The notes under the pieces were generated by a model. That model did not search any database, had not been told where the DNA came from, and was given only the letters and a program-made list of their open reading frames with translations. Of a stretch of 32,828 bases of DNA, positions 7,428 to 15,353 are shown piece after piece. Source of the stretch: DASYTH01 sp035762905 (lineage in GTDB: Bacteria; Actinomycetota; Actinomycetes; Mycobacteriales; Pseudonocardiaceae); assembly GCF_035762905.1 (NCBI RefSeq), contig NZ_DASUCC010000064.1, forward strand, positions 1 to 32,828. The letters run 5' to 3'. The position numbers and the translations under genes are program-made. The stretch's first letter is position 1. Every line of letters begins with the position of its first letter.

Positions 7428-8609
7428 ATGCGACGCGTCACCATGGCCGAGCGACGGGCCCGGCTGGCCCGCCGGCACCTGCTCGCGCCCGGAACCCGGG
7501 TGGACACCCCGGAACGGGTCGCCCACGAGCTGGTCGCGCTGCACGGCACCGATCCGACCACCGTCTACCTGTCGGCGTGGGCCCGGATGCGCGCCGGGGA
7601 CGTGCCGGCGGTCGAGCGCGCGCTCTACCACGACCGCACCCTGGTCCGGCTGCTTGCCATGCGCCGCACGGTGTTCGTCGTGCCGGTGGAGCTGGCGCCG
7701 GTGGTGCTGGCGGCGGCATCCCGGGCGGTCGCGGTCCAGCAGCGCAAGCTGATGCTGGAGATGCTGGCCAAGTCCGGGATGACCGGCGACCTGGACGGCT
7801 GGCTGGCCGAGGTGGAGTTGGTGGCACTGCGCGCGCTGGCCGTCCGGGGGGAGGCGACCGCGAACGAGTTGGCCGGCGACGACCCTCGGTTGGCCACGGA
7901 ACTGGTGGTGGCCAGGGGAAAGTCCTACGAGGGCAAGCAGCGGGTGGTCAGCCGGGTGCTGCTGGTGCTGGCCGCGCAGGGCCGGATCGTGCGCGGCCGG
8001 CCGCTGGGCTCGTGGACGTCGACCCAGTTCCGGTGGAGCCCGACGGACCGGTGGTTCCCGGAGCTGTCGATCGAACTGTCCACTGAGGACGCCGCGGTCG
8101 AGTTGGCCCGCCGCTGGCTGATCGCGTTCGGTCCGGCCACCGTGGACGATCTGAAGTGGTGGACCGGCTGGACCGTCACGCAGACCCGGCGGGCCCTGGC
8201 CCGGCTGGACACCGTCGAGGTGGACCTGGACGGCCGCCCTGGCCTGCTGCTGGCCGGCGACCTGGAACCCGAGCCCGAGGTGGAGCCGTGGGTGGCGCTG
8301 CTGCCCGCGCTCGACCCGACCCCGATGGGCTGGGCACGGCGGGACTTCTACCTGGGTCCGCACGCCCCGCTGGTGTTCGACGGCACCGGCAACGTCTCCC
8401 CCACGGTGTGGGTGGACGGCCGGATCGCCGGCGGCTGGGCGCAGCGCAAGGACGGCGAGGTGGTGTTCCGGCTGCTCGAGGACGTCGGCTCGGACGCGAT
8501 GACCGCGATCAAACAGGCCGCCGCCGAGCTGACCACCCGGCTCGGCCCGGTCCGGCTCACTCCCCGCGCCCGGCGGCCGTCCCCGATCGAGCGCGAACTG
8601 CTGGAGTAG
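7428..8609 (+). CDS. winged-helix DNA-binding protein, HTH_42 (AlkZ/YcaQ-like) family
   Basis: A 393-residue protein of the HTH_42 superfamily, whose studied members (AlkZ, YcaQ) are DNA glycosylases that unhook bulky or crosslinking alkyl adducts. Visible family features are the N-terminal RRARLARRHLLAP, three winged-helix-type segments, WWTGWTVTQTRRAL, and the C-terminal PALDPTPMGWARRDFYLG. The catalytic Gln-x-Gln or Gln-x-Asp of AlkZ/YcaQ would fall in the segment LVALHGTDPTT, where this protein has His-Gly-Thr, so glycosylase activity cannot be assumed. It starts two bases after the nitrile hydratase-type operon and may be read through from it. A second in-frame ATG at 7443 is an equally possible start, since neither has a Shine-Dalgarno sequence. 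Confidence 0.8.
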   Translation: MRRVTMAERRARLARRHLLAPGTRVDTPERVAHELVALHGTDPTTVYLSAWARMRAGDVPAVERALYHDRTLVRLLAMRRTVFVVPVELAPVVLAAASRAVAVQQRKLMLEMLAKSGMTGDLDGWLAEVELVALRALAVRGEATANELAGDDPRLATELVVARGKSYEGKQRVVSRVLLVLAAQGRIVRGRPLGSWTSTQFRWSPTDRWFPELSIELSTEDAAVELARRWLIAFGPATVDDLKWWTGWTVTQTRRALARLDTVEVDLDGRPGLLLAGDLEPEPEVEPWVALLPALDPTPMGWARRDFYLGPHAPLVFDGTGNVSPTVWVDGRIAGGWAQRKDGEVVFRLLEDVGSDAMTAIKQAAAELTTRLGPVRLTPRARRPSPIERELLE

Positions 8610-8702
8610 AAAAACTAGACTGGCTGGCTGGCCCGCCGCTCCGGATTTGACTGCTGTTGTTGCGTTCCAGCCGGTGGCGCGGTTGGCGGGGTGATTGTGG
8701 CT

Positions 8703-8721
8703 GGGTGCCGTCACGGTACCC
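8703..8721. terminator. possible bidirectional terminator hairpin
   Basis: GGGTGCCG and CGGTACCC pair over eight positions (one G-U) around a TCA loop. It lies in the 158-base gap between two converging genes, where a terminator is expected. It has no T-tract, so the call is tentative. The rest of the gap shows no gene. Confidence 0.4.
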
Positions 8722-8767
8722 CTGAGGTTGCGTCGGCCGGCCCAAGACCTTCGATCCACGAACATAC

Positions 8768-9166
8768 CTATACCGGCTGGCCGATGCCGTGCAGGTTGCC
8801 CTCGCTGTCGCGGAACCACGCGGCGCGCTCGCCGGTGCCAAGCGACGGGTACTGGCCGTCGATCTCGGCGATGCCGTTCACCGTGCGGAGTCCGGGGACG
8901 TCGTACTCCTCGAACACCACCCCGCGGGCGCGCAGCCGGGCGACGGTGGCCTCGATGTCGTCGACCATCCAGGCCATCTGGGTGTGGTCGCCGGACGGGG
9001 CGCCGGCGGACTCGAACAGCGAGAACGACCCGGTGCGACAGCGGTAGAGCAGGCCGCCGGGCCGCTCCTCGACCGGCTCCAGGCCGAGCTTGTCCGCGTA
9101 GAAAGCCCTGGCCCGGGCCAGATCCGCCGCGGGCAGCCGGGTCGAGACGTCGGCGTCGTCCAGCAT
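8768..9166 (-). CDS. VOC (glyoxalase/bleomycin-resistance) superfamily protein
   Basis: A 132-residue single-domain vicinal oxygen chelate protein. The N-terminal half has ARAFYADKLGLEPVEE, and the middle has MAWMVDDIEATVARLRARGV, the typical second beta-alpha-beta-beta-beta unit. The end, WFRDSEGNLHGIGQ, is the usual last metal-strand region. The substrate cannot be read from the sequence; such proteins include dioxygenases, isomerases and drug-binding proteins. No Shine-Dalgarno sequence precedes the ATG. TACGCT at 9174-9179 (minus strand) ends seven bases before it, consistent with a leaderless transcript. It lies downstream of the S1-like gene but is separated from it by a strong terminator, so it is probably its own unit. 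Confidence 0.85.
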   Translation of the reverse strand: MLDDADVSTRLPAADLARARAFYADKLGLEPVEERPGGLLYRCRTGSFSLFESAGAPSGDHTQMAWMVDDIEATVARLRARGVVFEEYDVPGLRTVNGIAEIDGQYPSLGTGERAAWFRDSEGNLHGIGQPV

Positions 9167-9182
9167 GCCGACGAGCGTACAA

Positions 9183-9214
9183 GCGGTCGTTGCCCCATGC
9201 AGGGCAACGACCGC
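9183..9214 (-). terminator. strong intrinsic-type terminator after the S1-like gene
   Basis: A perfect 13-base-pair stem (9183-9195 with 9202-9214) closes a six-base loop. It sits six bases after the stop codon of the S1-like gene and just before the VOC gene. On the minus strand it is followed by TTGTAC rather than a long U-run, as in many actinomycete terminators. Confidence 0.8.
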
Positions 9215-9220
9215 CCGTGG

Positions 9221-9451
9221 CTATCCGCTCACCACGCTGATCCGCCGCTGCTCGCCGTCGATCGCGTCGATCCTCGCCCGCACCCGCTGACCCGGTTCCA
9301 GCCGGATTCCCTTGAGCAGACCGGGAACTCCGTCCGGCGCTTCGATCAGGGAACCCAGGAACGGCAATGCCTTCGTCACGGTCACCTCGACCCGGTCACC
9401 GATCCGGTGGCGCGCGACGAACGACTCCCAGGATGTGCTCTCGCTGGTCAT
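9221..9451 (-). CDS. small S1-like OB-fold RNA-binding protein
   Basis: A 76-residue protein that is almost entirely one S1/OB domain: VGDR-like opening (IGDRVEVTVTKALPFLG), a central GVPGLLKGIRLEPGQRVRARI and the closing IDGEQRRISV, the standard last strand of S1 domains. Free-standing S1 domains of this size usually bind RNA or the ribosome; no specific role is known to me. AGAGGAGGTGA lies a few bases before the ATG, an almost perfect Shine-Dalgarno sequence and the strongest in the window, so it is probably well expressed. It is followed by a perfect terminator hairpin and is therefore monocistronic. Confidence 0.75.
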   Translation of the reverse strand: MTSESTSWESFVARHRIGDRVEVTVTKALPFLGSLIEAPDGVPGLLKGIRLEPGQRVRARIDAIDGEQRRISVVSG

Positions 9452-9688
9452 GTGCTCACCTCCTCTCCGTCCAGACTTCGCGAGAGTCCGCGGAGCGAGG
9501 TGGCGCGCGGGCGCGCGCCCGGCTCACCCGTCGATCGGGTAACCGATCCGTGCGTGGCGTGGCGCCGGCCCGATGTTCACCCGGCCGATGGTAGCCGAGC
9601 GTCCCGCGAGATGGGAATCCATTGTCCCGGCGATGATCGCGTGTCAGCGTGGTCGTGCGGACGCACCGACGCCTTCCCTGGAGCAGCC

Positions 9689-11095
9689 ATGTCACTGTGG
9701 AAGCCCGATCCGACCTTCTACGCCTCCCCCCGCGACGCCATCGCCGCGCCACCCGAGACGCTGGCCTACGTGGCCGCGTTCGCCCGGCCCGCGGACCGTC
9801 CGGATGCGATCGTCGTGCTGGACACCGACGAGTCCTCCGCCTCCTACGGACAGGTCGTCGGCTGGACCGACCTGCCCAACACCGGCGACGAACTGCACCA
9901 CTTCGGCTGGAACGCGTGCAGCAGCGCGCTGTGCCCGTACGCGCCGCACCCGCACACCGAGCGGCGCTACCTGGTGGTGCCGGGGCTGCGGTCGTCCCGG
10001 ATCCACATCCTGGACACCAAGGCCGATCCCCGGCAGCCCACGCTGGTCAAGGTGCTCGAGCCGGAGGAACTGGGCAAACGGGCCGGCTACTCCCGGCCGC
10101 ACACCGTCCACTGTGGACCAGAAGGCATCTACGTCACCGCGCTCGGCGGGTACGACGGGCAGGACGGGCCGGGCGGAGTGGCGCTGCTGGACCACTCCTC
10201 GTTCGACGTGCTCGGCCGCTGGGAGGTCGACCGCGGCGACCAGTACCTGGCCTACGACCTGTGGTGGCACATCGCCCACGACGTCGCGGTCACCAGCGAG
10301 TGGGGCACCCCGTCGATGATCGAGGCCGGCATCGACCCGGAACTGCTGCTCGGCCGCAAGTACGGGCACCGCCTGCACTTCTGGGACCTGCGCAAGCGGC
10401 GCAACGTGCAGACCATCGACCTCGGCGACGCTTACCAGATGCCGCTCGAGCTGCGGCCCGCGCACGATCCCACCAAGCAGTACGGGTTCGTCGGCGTGGT
10501 GATCAGCGTCGAGGACCTGTCCGCGTCGATCTGGCTGTGGCACCGCAACGGCGACGGGTTCGCGGTGACCAAGGTGATCGACATCCCGGCCGAGCCCGCC
10601 GACCCGGACACGCTTCCGCCGGCCCTCAAGCCGTTCGCCGCGGTGCCCCCGCTGGTCACCGACATCGACCTCTCGGTGGACGACCGGTTCCTGTACGTGT
10701 CCGCGTGGGGCACCGGCGAGCTGCTGCAGTTCGACGTGACCGATCCGTTCCACCCCAGGCACACCGGGTCGGTGTACCTGGGCGGGATCGTGCGCCGCGC
10801 GGCGCACCCGGCCGCGCCCGACCTGCCGCTGGCCGGCGGCCCGCAGATGGTGGAGATCAGCCGGGACGGCCGGCGGGTGTACGTGTCGAACTCGCTGTAC
10901 GGGGCCTGGGACGACCAGTTCTACCCGGACGGCGTCGGCGCGTGGCTGGCCAAGCTGGACGTGGACCCCGGCACCGGCGGGCTGACCCCGGACCCGCGGT
11001 TCTTCCCGCACGGCGAGGACTTCCGCGGCCTGCGGGTGCACCAGACCCGGCTCTCCGGCGGCGACGCCTCCTCCGACTCCTACTGCTACCCCTGA
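9689..11095 (+). CDS. SBP56-type selenium-binding protein / methanethiol oxidase
   Basis: A 468-residue beta-propeller of the 56-kDa selenium-binding family. Members characterised as methanethiol oxidase convert methanethiol, O2 and water to formaldehyde, H2S and H2O2 and contain copper. Family landmarks include GDELHHFGWNACSSALC (from about residue 67), RPHTVHCGPEGIYVTALGG (from about 137), HFWDLRKR, and LPLAGGPQMVEISRDG followed by YVSNSLY near the end. It has no signal peptide, unlike the secreted Hyphomicrobium enzyme, so a cytoplasmic enzyme is predicted. The ATG at 9689 has GGAG eight bases upstream and begins at the normal family N-terminus. The usual SCO1/MauG neighbours are absent; a membrane protein gene follows after two bases. 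Confidence 0.92.
   Translation: MSLWKPDPTFYASPRDAIAAPPETLAYVAAFARPADRPDAIVVLDTDESSASYGQVVGWTDLPNTGDELHHFGWNACSSALCPYAPHPHTERRYLVVPGLRSSRIHILDTKADPRQPTLVKVLEPEELGKRAGYSRPHTVHCGPEGIYVTALGGYDGQDGPGGVALLDHSSFDVLGRWEVDRGDQYLAYDLWWHIAHDVAVTSEWGTPSMIEAGIDPELLLGRKYGHRLHFWDLRKRRNVQTIDLGDAYQMPLELRPAHDPTKQYGFVGVVISVEDLSASIWLWHRNGDGFAVTKVIDIPAEPADPDTLPPALKPFAAVPPLVTDIDLSVDDRFLYVSAWGTGELLQFDVTDPFHPRHTGSVYLGGIVRRAAHPAAPDLPLAGGPQMVEISRDGRRVYVSNSLYGAWDDQFYPDGVGAWLAKLDVDPGTGGLTPDPRFFPHGEDFRGLRVHQTRLSGGDASSDSYCYP
10107..10117. repeat. TCCACAGTGGA palindrome, copy 2 (reverse orientation)
   Basis: TCCACTGTGGA, the reverse complement of the motif, extended to GTCCACTGTGGAC, inside the SBP56 gene. Confidence 0.7.
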
Positions 11096-11097
11096 TC

Positions 11098-11718
11098 ATG
11101 AGCCTCGGCGTGCTCGCCGCGCTGGTCGGGCTGGGCGCCTTCCACGGTCTCAACCCGGGCATGGGCTGGCTGTTCGCGGTGGCGATCGGGTTGCAGGAGC
11201 GCAGCGGGTGGGCCGTGGCGCGCGCCCTCGGACCGATCGCCGCCGGACACCTGGCCGCGATGGCCGTGGTGGCGGTCGCGGTCACGGTCGGCATCTCGGC
11301 CACCACCAGCCAACTCGTCGCGGTGACCGGCGGGGCCGTCGCGGTGCTCGTGGGAACCGTGCTGCTGCTGCGAAACCGGCACTTCCGCTGGGTCGGGATG
11401 CGGCTGACCGGACCGCAGCTGGCCCTCTGGTCGTTCCTGATGGCCTCGGTGCACGGCGCCGGCCTGATGCTGGTGCCGGTGCTCGCCGCCGGGCACGCCC
11501 ACGCGCACCACGGGGTCGGCCCGTCGGCGCTGGACGGGCTGCTCGCCGCCGCCGTGCACACCGCGTCGATGCTGGCCGTCGCGGGGGTGATCGCGCTGGG
11601 CGTGTACCACGTTCTCGGCCTGCGCATCCTGCGCACGGCCTGGGTCAACCTGGACCGGCTGTGGGCGGCCGCACTGGTCGGCGCCGGGTCGGCGACGGTG
11701 GTCGCGGCACTGGTCTGA
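11098..11718 (+). CDS. polytopic membrane protein coupled to the SBP56 gene, possible metal transporter
   Basis: A 206-residue protein with about six hydrophobic segments. Segment one contains LGAFHGLNPGMGWLFAVAIGLQ, a His/Asn/Pro motif that recalls the HxxxDxD-like helices of NicO, HupE and UreH nickel/cobalt carriers, and segment four holds ASVHGAGLMLVPVLAAGH. A histidine-rich loop, HAHAHHG, follows. The gene starts two bases after the SBP56 stop, so they form one operon. Since methanethiol oxidase needs copper, a metal import or handling role is a reasonable inference but unproven. I know of proteins of this kind next to SBP56 genes but no assigned function. Confidence 0.7.
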   Translation: MSLGVLAALVGLGAFHGLNPGMGWLFAVAIGLQERSGWAVARALGPIAAGHLAAMAVVAVAVTVGISATTSQLVAVTGGAVAVLVGTVLLLRNRHFRWVGMRLTGPQLALWSFLMASVHGAGLMLVPVLAAGHAHAHHGVGPSALDGLLAAAVHTASMLAVAGVIALGVYHVLGLRILRTAWVNLDRLWAAALVGAGSATVVAALV

Positions 11719-11722
11719 TGAT

Positions 11723-13339
11723 ATGGAGGGCATGAACCAGACCGACTGGTGGCGCGACGCCGTCATCTACCAGATCTACATCCGCAGCTTCGCCGACGGG
11801 AACGGCGACGGGCACGGGGACATCGACGGCATCCGGTCCCGCCTGCCGTACCTGCGCGACCTGGGGATCGACGCGATCTGGATCACCCCGTGGTACCCGT
11901 CGCCGATGGCCGACGGCGGCTACGACGTGGCCGACTACCGGGACATCGATCCGGCGTTCGGCGACCTCGACCGGGCCGGGCGGCTGATCGCGGCGGCGCA
12001 CGAGCTCGGCCTGAAGGTGATCATCGACCTGGTGCCGAACCACACCTCGGTCGAGCACCCGTGGTTTCCGGCCGCGCTGGCCGCCGCCCCGGGCTCGCCG
12101 GAGCGGGACCGGTACCTCTTCCGGCCGGGCGCGCAGCCGCCCAACGACTGGCGCAGCGTGTTCGGCGGGCCGGCGTGGAGCCGGGCGCCCGGCGACCCGC
12201 ACGGCGAGTGGTACCTGCACCTGTTCGACGTGGCGCAGCCGGACCTGAACTGGGCGAACCCGGAGGTGCGCGCGGAGTTCCTCGACATCCTGCGGTTCTG
12301 GCTGGATCTGGGGATCGACGGGTTCCGCATCGACGTGGCGCACGGGCTGGTCAAGCAGGCCGGGCTGCCCGACGTGGGCCACGACACCGACGACGTGCTC
12401 CAGCCCCCGAACCGGCTCGACCATCCGCACTGGGACCGCGACGAGGTGCACGAGATCTACCGGTCCTGGCGCACGATGATCGACGAGTACCCGGGCGAGC
12501 AGATCTTCGTCGCCGAGGCGTGGGTGGCCAACGCCGAGCGGATGGCCAGGTACGTGCGGCCGGGCGAGCTGCACACCGCGTTCAACTTCGACTTCCTGCG
12601 CTGCCCGTGGGATGCCGGCCAGCTGCGCGAGGTGATCGACGCCAGCCTGGCCGCGCTGGACGCGGTGGGCGCGCCGGCCACCTGGGTGCTGTCCAACCAC
12701 GACGTGACCAGGCACGTGACCCGGTACGGGCGGCCGCACACGGCCGGCCGGGGTCCGCGGCACGACGACTCCGGTCCGGTCGACCTGGAGCTGGGCCTGC
12801 GCCGGGCCCGGGCGGCGGCGCTGCTGATGCTCGCCCTGCCCGGCGGCGCGTACCTGTACCAGGGCGAGGAGCTGGGCCTGTGGGAGGTGGAGGACCTGCC
12901 GGAGGAACTGCTCCAGGACCCGACCTGGCAGCGGTCCAACCACACGGTGCGCGGCCGGGACGGCTGCCGGGTGCCGCTGCCCTGGTCCGGCGAGACGCCG
13001 CCGTTCGGCTTCGGCGCCGGCACCCCGTGGCTGCCCCAGCCGGCCGCGTGGAAGGACTACACCGCCGAGGTCCAGGCCGGCGACCGGCACTCGATGCTGG
13101 AGCTGTACCGCGCCGCATTACGCACCCGGCGCGAACACCCGGCCCTCGGCGACGGCGGAATGCGCTGGCTGCCCGCGCCGGACGGTGTCCTGCAATTCGC
13201 CCGCGACCCCGGTTTCCTGTGCGCGGTCAACCTGTCCCCCGTCCCCGTCACCGTGCCGGGCGAGGTCCTGCTGAGCAGCGCTCCGCTTGAGGACGGCCAC
13301 CTCGCCCCGGACAGCGCGGCCTGGCTCGCCGGGGCTTGA
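11723..13339 (+). CDS. GH13 alpha-glucosidase (oligo-1,6-glucosidase/GH13_30-like)
   Basis: A 538-residue cytoplasmic alpha-glucosidase. The conserved regions are DLVPNH (102-107), QPDLNW (region V, typical of the oligo-1,6-glucosidase subgroup), GFRIDVAHG with nucleophile Asp204, VAEAW with acid/base Glu265, and LSNHDVTRH with transition-state Asp327. A short C-terminal beta domain ends the protein. There is no signal peptide, so it acts on imported maltose- or isomaltose-type sugars. Start choice is uncertain: the ATG at 11723 lacks a Shine-Dalgarno sequence but is four bases from the previous stop, while the ATG at 11732 has GGAGGG only one base away. It may be read from the SBP56 operon. 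Confidence 0.93.
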   Translation: MEGMNQTDWWRDAVIYQIYIRSFADGNGDGHGDIDGIRSRLPYLRDLGIDAIWITPWYPSPMADGGYDVADYRDIDPAFGDLDRAGRLIAAAHELGLKVIIDLVPNHTSVEHPWFPAALAAAPGSPERDRYLFRPGAQPPNDWRSVFGGPAWSRAPGDPHGEWYLHLFDVAQPDLNWANPEVRAEFLDILRFWLDLGIDGFRIDVAHGLVKQAGLPDVGHDTDDVLQPPNRLDHPHWDRDEVHEIYRSWRTMIDEYPGEQIFVAEAWVANAERMARYVRPGELHTAFNFDFLRCPWDAGQLREVIDASLAALDAVGAPATWVLSNHDVTRHVTRYGRPHTAGRGPRHDDSGPVDLELGLRRARAAALLMLALPGGAYLYQGEELGLWEVEDLPEELLQDPTWQRSNHTVRGRDGCRVPLPWSGETPPFGFGAGTPWLPQPAAWKDYTAEVQAGDRHSMLELYRAALRTRREHPALGDGGMRWLPAPDGVLQFARDPGFLCAVNLSPVPVTVPGEVLLSSAPLEDGHLAPDSAAWLAGA

Positions 13340-13365
13340 CCCGCGGCGGGTGGCTGTGTCAGGGT
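13336..13365 (+). promoter_or_regulatory. candidate promoter of the nagZ-like gene
   Basis: TTGACC (13336-13341), 18 bases, then CAGGGT (13360-13365). The -35 is a good match to TTGACA; the -10 keeps only the conserved A and final T. It overlaps the end of the alpha-glucosidase gene and would start transcription near 13372, directly in front of the DasR-like site. Confidence 0.45.
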
Positions 13366-13374
13366 CGGCCGGCG

Positions 13375-13390
13375 AGTGGTTCAGACCAAT
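13375..13390 (+). promoter_or_regulatory. DasR-like operator (dre)
   Basis: AGTGGTTCAGACCAAT matches the dre consensus A(G/C)TGGTCTAGACCA(G/C)T at 13 of 16 positions and keeps both half-sites (TGGT and ACCA). DasR is the GntR-family repressor of N-acetylglucosamine and chitin metabolism. The site sits 14 bases before the reading frame of a GH3 N-acetylglucosaminidase, which is the expected kind of target. The match is by eye. Confidence 0.75.
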
Positions 13391-13403
13391 TTGGGAGGGT
13401 CCG

Positions 13404-14867
13404 CTGTTCGAGCTGGCTGATGCGGTGTTGCAGCCGGGGTTCGTGGGGACCACGGTGCCGGACTGGGTGCGGCGGCGGGTGGCCGGCGGGTTGGGTGGGG
13501 TGGCGCTGTTCTCGCGCAACATCGTCGATCGTGCGCAGGTGCGGGCGTTGACCGAGGCGCTGAAGGCCGAGAACCCCGACGTGATCATCGCGATCGACGA
13601 GGAGGGCGGCGACGTCACCCGGCTGGAGGCGGACCAGGGCAGCTCCCGGCCCGGAAACCTGGCGCTGGGCGTGGTCGACGACCTCGAGCTGACCGAAGCG
13701 GTGGCCCGCTCCATCGGCCGGGACCTGGCCGGCGCGGGGATCACGCTCGACTACGCCCCGTCCGCCGACGTCAACTCCAACCCGGACAACCCGGTGATCG
13801 GGGTCCGCTCGTTCGGCGCCGACACCGAACTGGTCGCCCGGCACGCCGCCGCCTGGGTGCGCGGTCTGCAGAGCACCGGGGTTTCCGCCTGCGCCAAGCA
13901 TTTTCCCGGCCACGGCGACACCAATGTGGACTCCCACCAGAAGGTTCCCGCGGTGTCCGGCACGGCCGCACACATCGCGGCGACCGCGCTCCCCCCGTTC
14001 CGGGCGGCGATCGAGGCCGGGGTGCGGGCGGTGATGACCGGGCACCTGCTGGTGTCCGCCTACGACCAGGATCGGCCGGCCACGATGAGCCGGACGATCC
14101 TGGTCGACCTGCTCCGGGGTGAGCTGGCTTTCGAAGGCCCGATCATCACCGACGGGATCGAGATGCGCGCGGTCGCCGACCGCTACGGGCTGGCCGGCGC
14201 GGCGGTGCGGGCGCTGGCCGCCGGGGTGGACGCGATCTGCGTCGGCGGCGGCAACGCCGACGAGGCGACCGTCGAACGGCTGCGCACCGCGATCGTCGAG
14301 GCGGTGCAGGACGGCGAGCTGAGCGTGCACCGGCTGGCGGACGCGGCGCGGCGGGTCGGCGAGCTGGCCACGGCACCGACACCGGCAACCGGACGCGGGC
14401 CGGAACCGGACGCCGAGGTCGGGCTGGCCGCCGCGCGCCGGGCGATCCGGGTCACCGGGTCCGGCCTGCCGCTGACCGGTGCCCCGCATGTCGTCGAGCT
14501 GGCGCCGTTCGTGCACGAGGCGATCGACCGGGGCACGCCGTGGGGGGTGGCCGAACCGCTCGGCCGGCTGCGGCCGGACGCCACCTCGGTCCGGGTCTAC
14601 CCGAGCGACGCCGGGGACGTTGCGGCGCTGGCCGAGGCCGCGCTCCGCCCGGCTGCCGGCCGGCCGCTGGTGCTCGTGGTCCGCGACGCGCATCGGCGCC
14701 GCTGGATGTCGGAGGTGCTGGACCGGCTGCTCACCGACCGGCCGGACGCGGTGGTGGTGGAGCTGGGGGTGCCCGGGCCGGGCCCACGCGGCGCGGTGCA
14801 CATCGCCACGCACGGCGCCGCCCGGGTCTGTGGTCAGGCGGCCGCCGAACTGTTGATCAGGGGCTGA
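13404..14867 (+). CDS. nagZ: GH3 beta-N-acetylhexosaminidase, NagZ-like
   Basis: A 487-residue GH3 enzyme of the NagZ type, which removes GlcNAc from muropeptides or chitin oligomers. The catalytic features are KHFPGHGDTNVDSH, whose Asp176/His178 form the acid/base dyad specific to NagZ-type enzymes, and the nucleophile Asp250 in IITDGIEM. A C-terminal alpha/beta/alpha domain of about 150 residues follows. There is no signal peptide. The start is problematic. The family N-terminus (LADAVLQPGFVGTT) begins just after CTG 13404, which has GGGAGGG at 13393-13399 in ideal position, yet no ATG/GTG/TTG lies there. In-frame GTG codons at 13350 and 13356 would put the operator and Shine-Dalgarno sequence inside the gene; GTG 13425 would cut into the domain. 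I therefore favour the rare CTG. Confidence 0.88.
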   Translation: MFELADAVLQPGFVGTTVPDWVRRRVAGGLGGVALFSRNIVDRAQVRALTEALKAENPDVIIAIDEEGGDVTRLEADQGSSRPGNLALGVVDDLELTEAVARSIGRDLAGAGITLDYAPSADVNSNPDNPVIGVRSFGADTELVARHAAAWVRGLQSTGVSACAKHFPGHGDTNVDSHQKVPAVSGTAAHIAATALPPFRAAIEAGVRAVMTGHLLVSAYDQDRPATMSRTILVDLLRGELAFEGPIITDGIEMRAVADRYGLAGAAVRALAAGVDAICVGGGNADEATVERLRTAIVEAVQDGELSVHRLADAARRVGELATAPTPATGRGPEPDAEVGLAAARRAIRVTGSGLPLTGAPHVVELAPFVHEAIDRGTPWGVAEPLGRLRPDATSVRVYPSDAGDVAALAEAALRPAAGRPLVLVVRDAHRRRWMSEVLDRLLTDRPDAVVVELGVPGPGPRGAVHIATHGAARVCGQAAAELLIRG

Positions 14868-15249
14868 CCAGGTTCCGGCTGGCGACCTGCGCCGTCTCCA
14901 GGTCGCGGCCGAGCTGGGCGCCGACGTTGCGGGCCCGGGCCAAGGCCGCCGACGCGTCGCGCATCGAGCGGGTGATGCATTCGAAGGTGGCCTCGCCCGG
15001 CCCGGTCGGCAACGTGCCGGCGAACAGCTGCTGCTCCAGCCACGCGGACAGCTCGGGGAGGCTGCGCACCACGTTGTCCACCAACGCCTTCATCGAGGCG
15101 AGCACCTGAGCCACCTCGGCCGTGCTCCCGATCCCCGCGCTGCCGTGCAGCCCCGCCGCGCGCAGGTACAGGCTCAGCGTCGCCTGCCTGGCGCGCTCGG
15201 CTAATTCCGCTGCCGTGTCGTCCGTCTCGGTGGTGCGGTGCAGCTCCAT
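14857..15249 (-). CDS. small helical protein of unknown function
   Basis: A 130-residue protein, predicted all-helical, with no signal peptide, membrane segment or cysteine cluster. It has two amphipathic helical blocks: TAAELAERARQATLSLYLRAAGLHG near the start and MKALVDNVVRSLPELSAWLEQQL in the middle. I do not recognise a named family; small proteins of this style are common in actinomycetes. The ATG at 15247-15249 has GAGGGG at a good distance upstream, whereas a longer in-frame start at 15318 would run into the divergent promoter region. Its 3' end overlaps the nagZ-like gene by 11 bases tail to tail. Confidence 0.6.
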   Translation of the reverse strand: MELHRTTETDDTAAELAERARQATLSLYLRAAGLHGSAGIGSTAEVAQVLASMKALVDNVVRSLPELSAWLEQQLFAGTLPTGPGEATFECITRSMRDASAALARARNVGAQLGRDLETAQVASRNLVSP

Positions 15250-15353
15250 CGCACGCCCCTCGGTGTCGACGCGTTCTATAGCCGTCGGCGTACCCACATC
15301 AGTGCCGGGGTAAACCACGGAATAGCCGAGATTTCGGCATTGTTGACCTTGGC

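Noticed and set aside
8610..8767. A possible mobile-element remnant or small gene in the gap
   Set aside because: No terminal inverted repeats, target duplication or credible small frame with a Shine-Dalgarno sequence; only a modest hairpin is present.
9509..9520. GGGCGCGCGCCC palindrome as a terminator or operator
   Set aside because: It is simple GC alternation in a GC-rich leader, with no loop, no T-tract and no neighbouring gene end.
9692..11041. A 449-codon minus-strand frame
   Set aside because: Antisense to the SBP56 gene, with no recognisable domain; codon third positions favour the plus strand.
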